DNA from: Bryopsis sp. KO-2023
Taxonomy: Eukaryota > Chlorophyta > Ulvophyceae > Bryopsidales > Bryopsidaceae
Direction of reading: 5' to 3'
NCBI GenBank assembly: GCA_030272585.1
Contig: BSYQ01000002.1
Location: 1,550,001-1,614,000 of the forward strand
DNA: 64,000 nt
How positions within the stretch are numbered: the stretch's first letter is position 1; each line of letters starts with the position of its first letter. Both the position numbers and the translations under genes were made by a program. Of the stretch, positions 47,212 through 57,829 are shown piece by piece. Under the pieces are notes generated by a model. It made no database searches. It saw only the letters and a program-made list of their open reading frames with translations, and was not told the DNA's origin.

Positions 47212-47569
47212 TCAACAAGAAGGTTGTTGCGCTACAATCTTTTCAACTCGCTTGGTTTAATCGTTTGCATTTCTAAGCTTCATGGTCAAAGGATGCCTTT
47301 CCAAAGCCGTGGTCGATCGCGGGATTGGGTTTGCGGTCTATCCTGGGTGGTGTGCGCACGGTGTATTGCACTGACCAAAGTCACTATGCCCAGCACGGTT
47401 ATCGAAAACAGCAAATACAGTTTAGTCCAAGTGTGGGGTGGAATAAATCGTGCTTTTCCACTAAGCACCTTCACGCAATCCTCTTTTTGCGAATACCCAT
47501 TTCCTTTCTCAGGCTCCCAGTTAGCGATAAGCTCCACCGACCCCCCCTTTCTGTCGAAAGGGGGGCCAC

Positions 47570-48223
47570 TCAGTTTTTTTGCTTCTGGGTGACCATAACT
47601 TTCACGCGCCTCCCAATAGCATCACACTTCAGCTCACCACGTTCGCAGTCCACAGTCAGCTTGCAGGCTCGAAGCCCAGGCAATCCCAGCAGAGTGTTCG
47701 TCACATTCTTCACCACAAAGAACTCCAGGGGGGTTGGTTCGGCAAGGCCCACCACCGTTTCCAGAACTGTGCGCCCTAGGATGGGGCTCTGCTTCCCACT
47801 CACTCCAATTATGTGCTCCCCTGAAACCGACTCGTAAGGAATCCCGTGCCTTACGCACTCAGCAGACGATAAGATGTTAACCCCCGCTCCAGTGTCTATC
47901 AAACACGACTTCACTGCTCTTCCGACAAGCACAATAGGTGTATACATCAGCGTGGTGTCATTCTCCATCCTTGCCTCAGAGGGGTCCCCGGTTCGATTTG
48001 CATTCCCCGCTAAGTGTACTTTTGGGAAGAAGGACTTGGGCACACCTTGTGCTTTTTTTGGGCAACGCTGAATTCCGTGATCCTTACTTCCACACCACAA
48101 ACATCTTCGTGGTTCAGGACAGTCGGCAGTTCGATGTGTTTTGCTTCCACAGTTCCCACAAGTAGGACGGTATTGTCGCTCAGTCCGACTGCCTCCATTA
48201 CTTTCCATCATCTCTTTGAACAT
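47570..48223 (-). mobile_element. LTR-retroelement relic: Gag zinc knuckles plus aspartic protease
   Basis: The 217-codon minus-strand frame has two CCHC zinc knuckles near its start (CGNCGSKTHRTADC and CLWCGSKDHGIQRC), typical of Gag nucleocapsid. About 60 residues further on is a retropepsin-like aspartic protease with the active-site motif LIDTGAG and a downstream ILGRTVLETVVG strand. This order is that of Ty3/Gypsy-type elements. No reverse transcriptase, integrase or paired LTRs were recognised nearby, so the element is broken and incomplete. Its age could not be estimated without LTRs. Confidence 0.8.
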
Positions 48224-48461
48224 CTTACTTTGGGCCTGTTATTCAACTTTCAGATTGGGATCTCCTCAGCTGTCTTGTCGACACTATCATGCCCTATCTT
48301 TGGCACCCTAAGCATCTTAATTATCAAACGCCACAGTTTAGTAATAACCTTGGAAACTACCTACATCAGTGGTAGTTTTAAACCCCAACCAGCACAGTCA
48401 GCTGCCACCTTTTTCGGGTTAGCAAGGTACAAGTATAAATAGGCCACTACATTCAAGGCTA

Positions 48462-49073
48462 TTATAAAAAAAACCCATCCCAACACCTTGGATAAAATCC
48501 CAGGTTTTCCCTCACTTCAGGTATTATCAAATCGTATCCCTCCTTGATATATCTCAGCGGATCTCCAAAAAATGCACCCAGGTGCTCCAACGCCAACATC
48601 ATGACTGACTGCGCGATTTCCATAATCATGCGCGAGCAGCACGTGACAGAAACGCACCCTTTTACCACGACAACCTTCCGACGCTTCTGTCCAAAAAGCC
48701 ATGCCCACGCACTCGAGCTCTTTTCTGGCTCGTTCTCTTCTATCCCAGCCAGAACGCTTTCTTTTTTCTTTTCGCGTTCTTTTGCTTTCGCTTCTGCAGC
48801 GTCGTTCACGAAGTGCGAACTACCAGTTTTCGCTCCTATGTTTTGCGCTTCTGCTACCTCAGACGTCCAGGCCACGCGCTCTTCACCCCGCCATTCTTGC
48901 AGGCGATCGATCTCCTCGCGCAAACCTTGTATTTCTCTCACGTCGTCGACATATCCTTGCGTAAACACATTCTGAGCGTCTACCAACATCAGGGCTGTCA
49001 ACAACAGGCCTACCACTCTCCCTATCTTTCCGGCTCCGAAACCATGTTGTGTTGTTCTCTTAACTCTGCTCAT
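48462..49073 (-). CDS. Membrane-anchored coiled-coil ORF (about 203 aa)
   Basis: Counting from MSRVKRTTQHG, the N-terminus is basic and is followed by a hydrophobic segment (VVGLLLTALMLVDA), a signal anchor or signal peptide. A helical stretch follows (IQGLREEIDRLQEWRGEERV), then an acidic/Lys region (AKAKEREKKKES) and a second hydrophobic region near the C-terminus (MIMEIAQSVMMLALEHLGAFF). It lies upstream of the Gag-protease relic on the same strand. It may be part of that element or a separate host gene; no homologue was recognised. The frame is open without introns. Confidence 0.45.
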   Translation of the reverse strand: MSRVKRTTQHGFGAGKIGRVVGLLLTALMLVDAQNVFTQGYVDDVREIQGLREEIDRLQEWRGEERVAWTSEVAEAQNIGAKTGSSHFVNDAAEAKAKEREKKKESVLAGIEENEPEKSSSAWAWLFGQKRRKVVVVKGCVSVTCCSRMIMEIAQSVMMLALEHLGAFFGDPLRYIKEGYDLIIPEVRENLGFYPRCWDGFFL

Positions 49074-49575
49074 CTTATCCCGCACTTCACTGACGTCTCT
49101 CGTCAGTCGACACTCTTTGCGTTGGTTTTCTTTTACAGGCGTCCACTCGACGCCGTTTCACTCTTAACGGTTGGAACACCTCTCGAGTACAAGCTCTGTT
49201 CACTAGCGACTCGCTGTAAATGTGTTCGTTTACATGGGTTGTGTTTTGCCTTTTTAAACACAAGGAGTTTTTGGCGCACGACCGTTCGTCGTCCCCGCCA
49301 AAAACGCCAAATGAAACTGTAGCTGAAACGGCACGGCTTACAGTTACAACCGTCGTGCCGCTTCACACTTTGCTGTCATGCAATTGTCCCATGTCCCAAT
49401 TTGTTTGTAAGATTCCCCCATTTTCCCCTAATAATGATATTCATCCCATCATCCCCTTCGGTTCATTCACCCTTTTCACAATAGTCTTCCTGAGGGTTAT
49501 TCTGCTGAAACGGAGCACCTGTGACGCAACTACAGTTTAGGTAGTCATATAAGCTAGACGAAGGCAGGATAACGA

Positions 49576-50003
49576 TGCTTTTCCAAAAACGCTTCTGGAA
49601 GCATCCTGAGATGATCGTTCGAGTGAGTGACGCACTCGGAGAAGCGCACATACCACCGTAAGTGTTCAAACCCTTTTCTGTTGCTACCAATGTTGTTGCA
49701 TTGCTGGCTGGATTCCACAGCCCCCCCCCCCCCCCTTTCTTATCAATTGATACAACTTGATTCCAATACCACAGGTACTGAAATAGAGTGTTCTCAGCGC
49801 TGCAAAGAGATCAAGATTCGGCAAAAAAGCGTGAGGAGGAGAAGCTCATTATCCCAGCGACTGAGTTATTGGAGTGGGGGGGTCGTGGTGGCTTCATTGA
49901 CGACCATGCGACGACCTCGCCAGGGCTGGGGCAGACCTTGAAACTCCGGCGGAGATGTATGAAGCGCCGATGCTTTGCGCAGAAAGGGACGCACCTGGGA
50001 TAA
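49576..50003 (+). CDS. Two-exon gene, unknown function (99 aa)
   Basis: The model is join(49576-49658, 49787-50003). The donor is CC|GTAAGTG and the acceptor AAATAG|AG, with phases agreeing. The protein begins MLFQKRFWKHPEMIVRVSDA and continues into a charged helix (ALQRDQDSAKKREEEKLIIP). From about 49890 a second plus frame is also protein-like (ETPAEMYEAPMLCAERDAPG, to 50179), so a further intron or different reading of the last exon is possible. The 5' half, including the intron, is present again in inverted orientation at about 50125-50350. Function unknown; the N-terminus could be a mitochondrial targeting peptide (inference). Confidence 0.5.
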
Positions 50004-50350
50004 CATCACTCGTTATGCTCGCTCAGTTTCCTAGACAACTCGAGGTCTCGGCTCAAAAGGAGAAGCTTGGATGGAGCGTCGTGGGAAGGGCTAAGAGGAG
50101 CCGGTGTGGGAGGGGGGGGGGAATCAGTCGTTGGGATAACGAGCTTCTTCTCCTCACGCTTTTTTTTGCCGAATTTTGATCTCTTTGCAGCGCTGAGAAC
50201 GCTCTGTTTCAGTACTTGAGGTATTCGAAAAAAGTTAATGAAAAAAGAGGGGGCTGTGGAATCAAACCCAGAAATGCAACAACATTCGCAGCAGCAGAAA
50301 AGGGTTTGAACACTTACGGTGGTATGTGCGCTTCTCCGAGTCCGTCACTC
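49624..50350. repeat. Inverted duplication with arms of about 240 bp
   Basis: The arm at 49624-49863 is the reverse complement of 50125-50350 with small differences and some indels. It covers the end of exon 1, the whole intron and the start of exon 2 of the 49576 gene. The central unpaired part is about 260 bp. Because the intron is included, this is a DNA-level duplication, not a retrocopy. The inverted copy differs in the A run of its exon-2 part, which shifts its frame, so it is a gene fragment. Confidence 0.85.
50126..50350 (-). pseudogene. Inverted fragment of the 49576 gene
   Basis: This is the minus-strand copy of the exon 1 end, intron and exon 2 start. It keeps the GTAAGTG donor. 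The exon-2 part has extra A residues after the peptide equivalent to ALQRDQ, which changes the frame. It has no start region of its own. Confidence 0.7.
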
Positions 50351-50443
50351 ACGAGAAGAGAATTCGCGCACTCCCCTCGGGATGCTCAACTGAGCATCCG
50401 CAGCGCGACGCTGCTCGTACGCCCCCCGCAAGAAACCACCCTT

Positions 50444-50944
50444 TCAGTAGTCCACCACACAACTCAAGAAAACAGGTTGGGAAATTTCTCTGAAGGAAAA
50501 AGCTTCATGCTTAGCAACAAGTAGAGAAAAGCATCCCCGAGACGCGCCAGTCCTACGTGTTCTTGCGCCACTCCAGAAAGAAACGACAAGCCCCTGCCCG
50601 ACATGGCGGTGAAATGAGCGAATAGAAAACCACAAGAACCGGGAGCACTACTCACTTTTGTCCTCCCTCACGGAGTCTCCAGTCAACGAAGCCAACGCAG
50701 ATTGATCATGGCGCCACAGGCCTGACCCCCCCCCCCCCCCCGAAATCCTGGTTGCGCCTATGCCCAGTGGCCAAAAAATGGATTTGGCGGCGCGCGCTGA
50801 GATGTGGAGCTGTGTAAGGAGAGGCAGCTTCCCCGGTCTGAACCGGTTTTGAACCGGGGTCGTGGGGTCCAGCGGTTGGGTGGGTGGAGCCGATGTCTGA
50901 CTGACTGGCAGGTCGTCCGCTTCCTTTCTTTTCTTTTTTCCCAT
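50444..50944 (-). CDS. Two-exon gene with basic N-terminus and Gly run (140 aa)
   Basis: The model is complement(join(50444-50593, 50672-50944)). The donor is GTGAGG and the acceptor GGGCAG; the intron is 78 bases and phase 0 is kept. The protein begins MGKKKRKEADDLP, a likely nuclear or nucleolar targeting basic cluster. A Pro/Thr-rich segment and a Gly run encoded by a 14-base homopolymer follow. Exon 2 gives GLVVSFWSGARTRRTGASRG and ends SCVVDY. It sits at the right edge of island 2 and reads inward, ending about 95 bases from the inverted arm of the neighbouring gene. The long homopolymer makes the frame after it less certain. Family unknown. Confidence 0.45.
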
Positions 50945-51330
50945 GGATGAAAAACGAGAAACGAGTCACTCTACGAAATGTGACGTATTTTTTTGGGGAA
51001 GTTTCAAAATAGCTCTATTACGTAAGCGCATATCTGGACGACGTTCGTCCCTCCCCCCTGCGCGCTCTTTTCGAGTTTTCCGACAGCAGGCAGTTTTCCC
51101 AGTCTTTTCTTTTTTTAGAAAAACGAGGTTTCGTTTTTTTGTGGCTGGGAAGGGAAGGAAAGGAAATCAGATGCGGGCCGAATCGAAGACTGAGCGCATC
51201 CTCCGCGCCGGGCAAAAGGGAGCGCATCTTGGGAGAATAAGGCATCGCTGTGAAGAAAGAAAGCCGCGAAAAGAGAAGCAGGGTAGGCCGATTGGATCTC
51301 CAAACGGACGTAAATGAAAAGAAAAGGATT
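50945..51330 (-). promoter_or_regulatory. Upstream region of the island-2 right-edge gene
   Basis: It contains TAGCTCTATTACGTAAGCGCAT at about 51010-51031, matching the equivalent position upstream of the island-1 right-edge gene. TTACGTAA is a palindromic bZIP-type core. It is followed by purine/pyrimidine tracts and then the T-run zone. Confidence 0.4.
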
Positions 51331-51334
51331 TCTC

Positions 51335-52610
51335 CGTCGTTTTTCTTTTCCTTCTTCCCTTTTTTTCGGCCGTTTTCCTGTTCCTCTTTTGCTTTTCCAG
51401 TTTTTTTTTTTTTTTCAGGTGGAGGGAAGAAAAGAGGATGTTGCGGTAACCGAAAGATGGTGAACTATGGCTGCCCCCCTTTTTTTTCCTCTCAAAAAAA
51501 CAAACTACTGGAAAAGCAAACAAAAACAAGCAAAAAAAGAAACAGAGTAGGTTTTTTTATTTCTTTAATTTCTGTTTTTTCCCTTTGTTAAAATCCACTG
51601 TAGAAAAAGAACCACCACAGACTTGTGATTAGTTTTTTTCATCTTTTTTTTCAGGCACAAAAAAGAGACGAAGAAAAATGTGGATGAAAGGCAATTTTAT
51701 TTTATTTTTTCATTTTCAAATCACTTTTTTTTTTAAAGCTCCAAAAAAGCTTGGCCTGAAGTAAAAAGAAAGAAGAGAAAAAAACCTGTCATATATTGTA
51801 TTAGTAACTTTTTTTTTCTCTCCTTTCTTCTCTTCCCATCCATCTTTTTCAGAGTGCGTTTGGAGAAAAAAACAAAAAAAGGAAAAATCCTTTCCCCTCC
51901 CCCCCCTGAACCGTTAGTTTCCGAGAAAAAAAAAAAATTAAAAATTTGGCAATGCAGACTGGTCAGGGTTTTTTTAAATAGTTCTTTTTTTTTTTTAATT
52001 TTTATTTTCAATCAGAATCTTCTACAGCCTTGAATTGAATTCCTGAAAGCAATTTTTTTTTTCAATATTACATGTTCGCTGATTTTTTTTTTCCATTCTT
52101 TTTTTTTATTTATTTTCATCCTTTTATAGGAAATGGAGCTTCAGACGGAAGAAAAAAATGGAGGAAAAAAGGACTGCCCATGACAATCTGTGGTAATCTT
52201 ATGAAAACATATTTTATAGTTTTTCCTTTTTTTTAAATCGAAAATCTATCATCCTTTGTTGGAAACAGCCTGTTTTTCTTCCCTTTTTCTCCTTATTTTT
52301 TCTTTTTTTCCCGTCCAGAAAAAAAAAAAAAGGTTTGCATATACATCAGCAAAACATCTGTTTTGGTTTTTATTTTTTCATTTATTTTTGATATTTTTTT
52401 GTTTTTTCTACAGCTCTCCAGAGTGCGCTTCATATCCAGCCAGCTCGGGAAAAAAAAAAGAACTCAGAAGGTAAACTAAAGAATCACCGGACATTGAAAA
52501 AAAAGGGTGAAAAAAAAGACATGAATCAAATATATATCCAAAAAATACAATTTCTGAAAAGAAATTGGTTGCTGAAGCCCTAAATTAAAAAATAAATAAA
52601 ATTAGAAAAA
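51335..52610. repeat. T-run border zone (right edge of gene island 2)
   Basis: About 1.3 kb is dominated by plus-strand T homopolymers, with interspersed A runs, resembling 24.5-26.2 kb. It contains no credible gene. It stops abruptly at a small hairpin element at 52616. Confidence 0.8.
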
Positions 52611-52615
52611 AACAC

Positions 52616-52695
52616 AAAGCGACTCCGTGCATCTCCAAAGGTGGTCGCCATCTCGGTTTAACTCGACCACCAGTGGAGACGCTCGCAGTCGCTTT
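52616..52695. repeat. 80-bp hairpin element
   Basis: It begins AAAGCGACT and ends AGTCGCTTT. Internal pairs are CATCTCC with GGAGACG and GGTGGTCG with CGACCACC. It resembles a very small fold-back MITE marking the end of the T-run zone. No clear target duplication was identified. Confidence 0.5.
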
Positions 52696-52699
52696 GTAT

Positions 52700-55600
52700 T
52701 TTTCGAGCTGAGATTGTGAGGTTGACCTCATTTTGACCCCTATTGAAAGGGGGTGATTGGATTAGGCTCCTAACATACCTCAAATAAGAACTTATATCCT
52801 TGTCTTACAACTATATTTTCTCAGCACCCGTACGCCAACTATAGATTTAGTTAATTCGACGGGAGAATCGCCCCCTTCTCTCTTTGGTGAAAAAATCCTT
52901 GATTACCTCTCCTACAAGTATATACTAGATTTCGCTTTTGATGACCTTGATATGAGGCTCTTGTAGTTATTCTTTTAAGTAAGATGGATGAGTAATTGAA
53001 CTCGGATATTGTCTATTATGGAAAAGTCAATGAGTGGACATGAATGCTTTCAATCTACTGAAGGCTAAACTCTCGATAACCCGGGTTACCGGGTTACTCT
53101 TCTTATGCAAGTGGGTTTTCTTATGCATCTCCGCTCGGTGTGTCGAGATGTCCATACCGGATCTCTGTCAGTCCGCGTAACGTCCGGGTATTATTGTATC
53201 GTTGAAGTACAACAACGTTCAAACATTACGGTAACAGTTTGTTGTGTCATACGTAACGACCCTACCTGACACGGGATGTGAGATAGGGTCGTAACATTAC
53301 AAGTTTTGGGGGTTGTTACGGTACAATCCACACGTGCTCCCAAGTCTATCTAGCATAGGGAATTCCAAGAAGAGAAGGGAGCATTCCAACCAAAATTAGG
53401 ATCCAATCGCATTCATGGCTAGAATACTCATTTCCGACTCTCCAAAGATCAGTCGACCTTTACGTTCTATTCATTATTCCCTTTGGGTCTTGCGATCACA
53501 TTATCGGGACCGTAACAACCGAAATCGTTATTTTGTACCGAGTGCCCATTTTTATTTAGTAGGAGGTTGGAACTCGGTCATAGAGTTGCGGCTAGGACAT
53601 AAAGTTCATCGAGCAAAATCGTTTTCTTTCATTTTTCTAGGACTGTATGAACCCATCAAAAAAGACCTGTCAGCATCACTCGTGTCAAACGTTCATAAAT
53701 TTCATTGACCATACTAGGGCGGTATAATTCCTAGCACCTGTCGCTCGACGGCTTTGGTCCCAACTTGGCGACAAGTCCTTGTGACAGGTGCTTCTATGAC
53801 CTTATGTTCCAACAAAAGCACTAACCCAGTTCTAGCACCAGCTACAACACCAACATTGGATAAGATGTCGATAGATCCATAGTTTATTCGTATCTTGCCT
53901 TTTCTATTAACTTGCGTGCTGTAAAGGCTCTAATGATATAATAGTATACTTTCGGAGCGTGGACGAAATGCTTCCACAAGGTCTTTACGTCAATGAACTT
54001 TGAAATGTGTGAAAAACGTTAGAAAAGCCTAGCAAGGAAAACTACATTCCTATTTGTCTATGTGACCTTTGAATCATGCCCTAGAGTGCCACCGATTTGA
54101 TCTTAGCAACACCGCTATTAATAATCGGCGGGCTCCAATTAAATTTCGAAAAATTTATCTTTTTTCAGCCTTGTAAACGCATTCAGTCATGTGTTGAAAT
54201 TAGACGTGCCTAAGGATGTCCTTACCTTAATTCAAGCATCTCGTTCAACACTCGGAATGGCTAGACCCATTTCTTTTGATTTAATACTTCACAAGGTGAT
54301 GTCAAACATAACGAGATCCTTCATGCGAGAATAACTTGGCTCTTGAATCAGGAGGCGTTGTCCTTGATGCCTTATAGTCTAGTCGAATGTTCTTTCATAT
54401 GATCGATATGCTTTCTGGAATTCCACAACTTATGAAGTGGTACTCTATCATAGGTAAAAATCCCATCCTATATCTCGAAAGCAAATAGCGGCTACAGGGT
54501 ACGACATTTGTCTACTTGTAAGAATCCTTGCTCAAGGTCCAGCACCATGAAGTGATCCCACGACAGAGGAATATAATCCACTATAGATATATATCTATTT
54601 GTCGTGTTATTGTATCAACTATATTATTGGTATGGTGATGGTTCTCTTAGCCAAACCTCAAATTGCTCAAATATAAACTAGAGGGCTTAAACACTTCCTG
54701 AGAAAATACGGGCCAAGTCTTGTCTTACATTTTTAGATCCGTAAGATTAGGCTTGTTTAAGGCATCACTAACTAAGTTTGTTTGAAAGCAACTCAGTCGG
54801 TCTTCTTTCCTAATGTGTTGGTAGAGAAGCTACCTTTTCATCCCTAAGACCCTTTATGTAGCGGCTTTGTCCACGACACTGTAACACTCTCTTTTGCCAT
54901 TTTGTATTATAGAATTATTTTATCGCAATCAGATGTTATCTCCTTTCCCTGAAATACATTGAATCTACCTAGACTAGCTGAAACAATCAGACGACGTCCT
55001 CAATGAGGACTCCTCATAGCCACCAAAAAATACAAATTCGACATATTTTTTCAGCCCCTTATCCAATCCATAGTTTTTTCCAGAGTTTGTAGCTTGATCA
55101 CCACCCCATAATCATACTCCTTTCGTAAATTTCGTTGGTGAGTGTAGCGCGATTTGAGAAAAAGTTAAGACAGCTATAACACGGTTGAGATGTATCAAGA
55201 AATATCACTCCAAGACAATCATCGAGTACATATGCATGCACGATCCTTTGAAAAAAAATCGATCTGTAGATCCTTAATGAATGGGCATACCTGTGTAATA
55301 ACAGAACGCCTAGGTGGAGAGCATCCACTTTGCGAGCTCAGTGGAGATATTTGAGCAATGGCTCGGAAATGTAGTGCCTAGCATCGCTCCCGTGTTGAAG
55401 CCTTCTGTCGGGTGGCTTTCTTTGCTCAGGACTTAATCCCAAAAATAGTAGTACATGCGGGGCCGATTGTAACTTAGCATCTTGTTCAAATCAATGTGTG
55501 CTGGTGTATGAATCACAACATCAAGTGCAACGGGGTAAAATGCCCCTCACCCCACTGTTGATAAATGAACTTAGGTCCAACCTGACCGCTCTCCTAAAAG

Positions 55601-56030
55601 CTCCTTCCCATACCAAAAGATCCTTGTACAACTTTCTGACCAAGCGCGAGTCGCTTTATTGGCGGACACGGGACAGTTCTTTAACTTCACCCTTTCATTG
55701 TGGTGAAAAATGGTTGCCCATAGAGCGTTGATACCCTCTATAAATCCAGCTACTTCATATCTTCCACACGATGCACAACCAGCCTATCCTATGTTGGCCA
55801 TGAGAAATCATTAAAGACATAATGTCGGACCAATGAGTGCTTGCAAGATGCGGGAATAGATTCATCATACTCATCAACTGTCCAAATCTCTGTTTTCTCT
55901 AACGTCCCAACGATACTTCGCCGAGCACTTGGTGGGACACGAGGAAACCGCACACCACCACACAAGTTGTTGCTTTTTGGGGGTGTTAGCTTCCTTAAAG
56001 CATCCATGATCGTTACTTCTTAAAACTCCC
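52700..56030. other. Gene-poor sequence
   Basis: A short hairpin lies at 53253-53295 (GTAACGACCCTA against TAGGGTCGTAAC). A 97-codon plus frame at 53415-53708 and a 72-codon minus frame at 55789-56007 are the most protein-like, but neither was recognised. The rest is short frames. Confidence 0.4.
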
Positions 56031-56045
56031 TGTCGAGGTCGGAAG

Positions 56046-56436
56046 CAGTGGTGGGCTGAGACCCCTGTGCACAGGACAGGACAGAACAGACTGTCTGTGC
56101 TGTGCACAGGGTCAGACCTGTGCTGCACAGGTGCACAGACCTGTACAGCACAGCACAGACAGGGTCTGTGCAACATCTGTGCAGTTTCTGTGCAGTTCTG
56201 TGCCAAATCTGTGCCAAATCTGTGCAGATTCTGTGCAGATCTGTGCTATGCTGTGCAGGTCTGCTCACCTGTGCAGCACAGGTCTGACCCTGTGCACAGC
56301 ACAGACAGTCTGTGCTGTTCTGGCCTGTGCAATTCCGCTGCACAGGACAGGACAGCACAGGGTGCACAGAACCTGCACAGAACCCTGTCCTGTGCGGTGC
56401 ACAGGACAGGGGTCTGTCCTGTGCAGCCCATGACTG
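56046..56436. mobile_element. hAT-type MITE, family W, copy 1
   Basis: The 391-bp element begins CAGTGGTGGGCTG and ends CAGCCCATGACTG. It is flanked by exact copies of GTCGGAAG at 56038-56045 and 56437-56444. The interior is a lattice of TGTGCACAG, CTGTGCA and GACAGGACAG words on both strands, so long frames read through it in every direction without being genes. Confidence 0.9.
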
Positions 56437-57255
56437 GTCGGAAGAGGTATAGACTTGGGGAGCAACATAAAGGGCATCTATCTAGTAAATATACGATAAA
56501 CTTATTGAAAAAAACAAGAACAGAAGTAGTTTTCACGGTCTTACTTAGGATTGCGTTTCAATGTAACATTGAAGCCTTCAATTTGAAGGAGTGCAAAGAA
56601 AACCCCTTATCCATACCGGTGGTGCGAAAACGAATCCATCTATAAAGGTAAATATTTATGCAACTCGCCCATGAACACGATCGCCTCGGAATATTTGCAG
56701 TTTGTTCCAATGTTCTCCAAATTGATTCCTGGTTGCAATATATACTCCTCCTCGTGCATCATATATTTAAAGTTCTTGTCGTTACAAATGTTCTGCTCTA
56801 GCATCCGACATTCTTACCTGTAGAGCATATTAAAGCACTCCTACTTTTGCTTATGCATGATCCACTACGCCGGTGGTGAGTTTTCCACAATATACGGTTG
56901 GGTCGTTGGCAGTCTCTCTCCTCCGCAAGGTGGCATTGTTACCTTCAAATCACTTTGGTCGTTACTTTCATTGGTAAGTTCTTTGTTGGGAACATCTTCC
57001 ATCCGTGGACGAGTTGCTTCAACTCTATCACCACAAGATACACATTATACATTTATTGAATATTCTATTCTCATTTTACGTGTCTTTCTCCAAGAAAAAA
57101 TGTGATTTTTTTGCCTCCTATACATCCGATCGTGTTGCCTTGTTCCTTAATATAGGGATGAATTTGGACCAACGACGATCATTTGGCCCACCCCCCGAAC
57201 CATGCTCACCGTTCCAAACTGACGCCCTCTACGTAGGCCCTGAGCACCCACCCCT

Positions 57256-57824
57256 TCACAAGGAGTGTGCCTTGAACTCGGCCGGAATTTCAATCAATTG
57301 TCGCAACACTTGTATCTGATTTTCTTTAGTACGAACCGTATTGCGTTGTTCCAGTAGCCTCCAAAGGAATGCAATTTTTTGTTGTTGTGCGATCCACCAT
57401 TGGAACATTGTTTTGAACTTGACGCTCATTCGCCGTACCCTCGTTTTTCCTAACTCTAATCGCCTGCAGGCGTTGCAGGCGTCACTGGGCGCCTTGGGCG
57501 GCCTCATCAACGCATGGCCAAAAGCTTCTCCATTTTCTTCCAAGCTTACAACATTCAAAAAGATATTTCATATTGGTTTCATATCATGTAAGAGTGTCGC
57601 GAACCAGTTTTCCCCCACAATTTCCAATTAGCTCAAACCATGCGTAAGGTTTTGTGGTCAGAACGTGAAGTTATGACCCTCTTCATCATGTGTATCATCT
57701 CTTTACCAAACCTAGCGATGATCATCTCCTCTTTTCTTCTGTGGCTGTCATATCTTGTCCATGAAAGATAATGATGACTGTTCTTGCAATCCCTGCAAAT
57801 GAAATATTCTTTTGATATCTGCAA
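57256..57824 (-). other. Unidentified coding-like relic
   Basis: Two minus-strand frames look protein-like. One, at 57633-57824, contains YFICRDCKNSHHYLSW. The other, at 57256-57558, contains ACNACRRLELGKTRVRR and MFQWWIAQQQKIAFLWRLLE. CxxC motifs suggest a zinc domain. They could be parts of one transposon ORF. The family is unknown. Confidence 0.25.
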
Positions 57825-57829
57825 GAAGC

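Larger units (their letters stand above)
46618..47340 (+). repeat. Repeat R1, copy 2 (interrupted by a MITE)
   Basis: The flanking parts 46618-46746 and 47212-47340 match the minus strand of 5640-5935 almost base for base. The 465-bp insertion plus one 8-bp duplication separates them. Similarity ends at about 47340, where island 2 begins. Confidence 0.85.

Noticed and set aside
48544-48975. A 143-codon plus-strand frame, Ser/Thr/Cys-rich
   Set aside because: Antisense of the membrane-anchored coiled-coil ORF, which has the more ordered protein pattern.
51167-52474. Lys/Phe-rich frames at the island-2 right edge
   Set aside because: Homopolymer artefact in the T-run zone.
56067-56645. Long open frames on both strands (up to 192 codons) rich in Cys, Thr and Gln
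   Set aside because: They arise from the TGTGCACAG word lattice of the family W MITE, which lacks stops in many frames at once.
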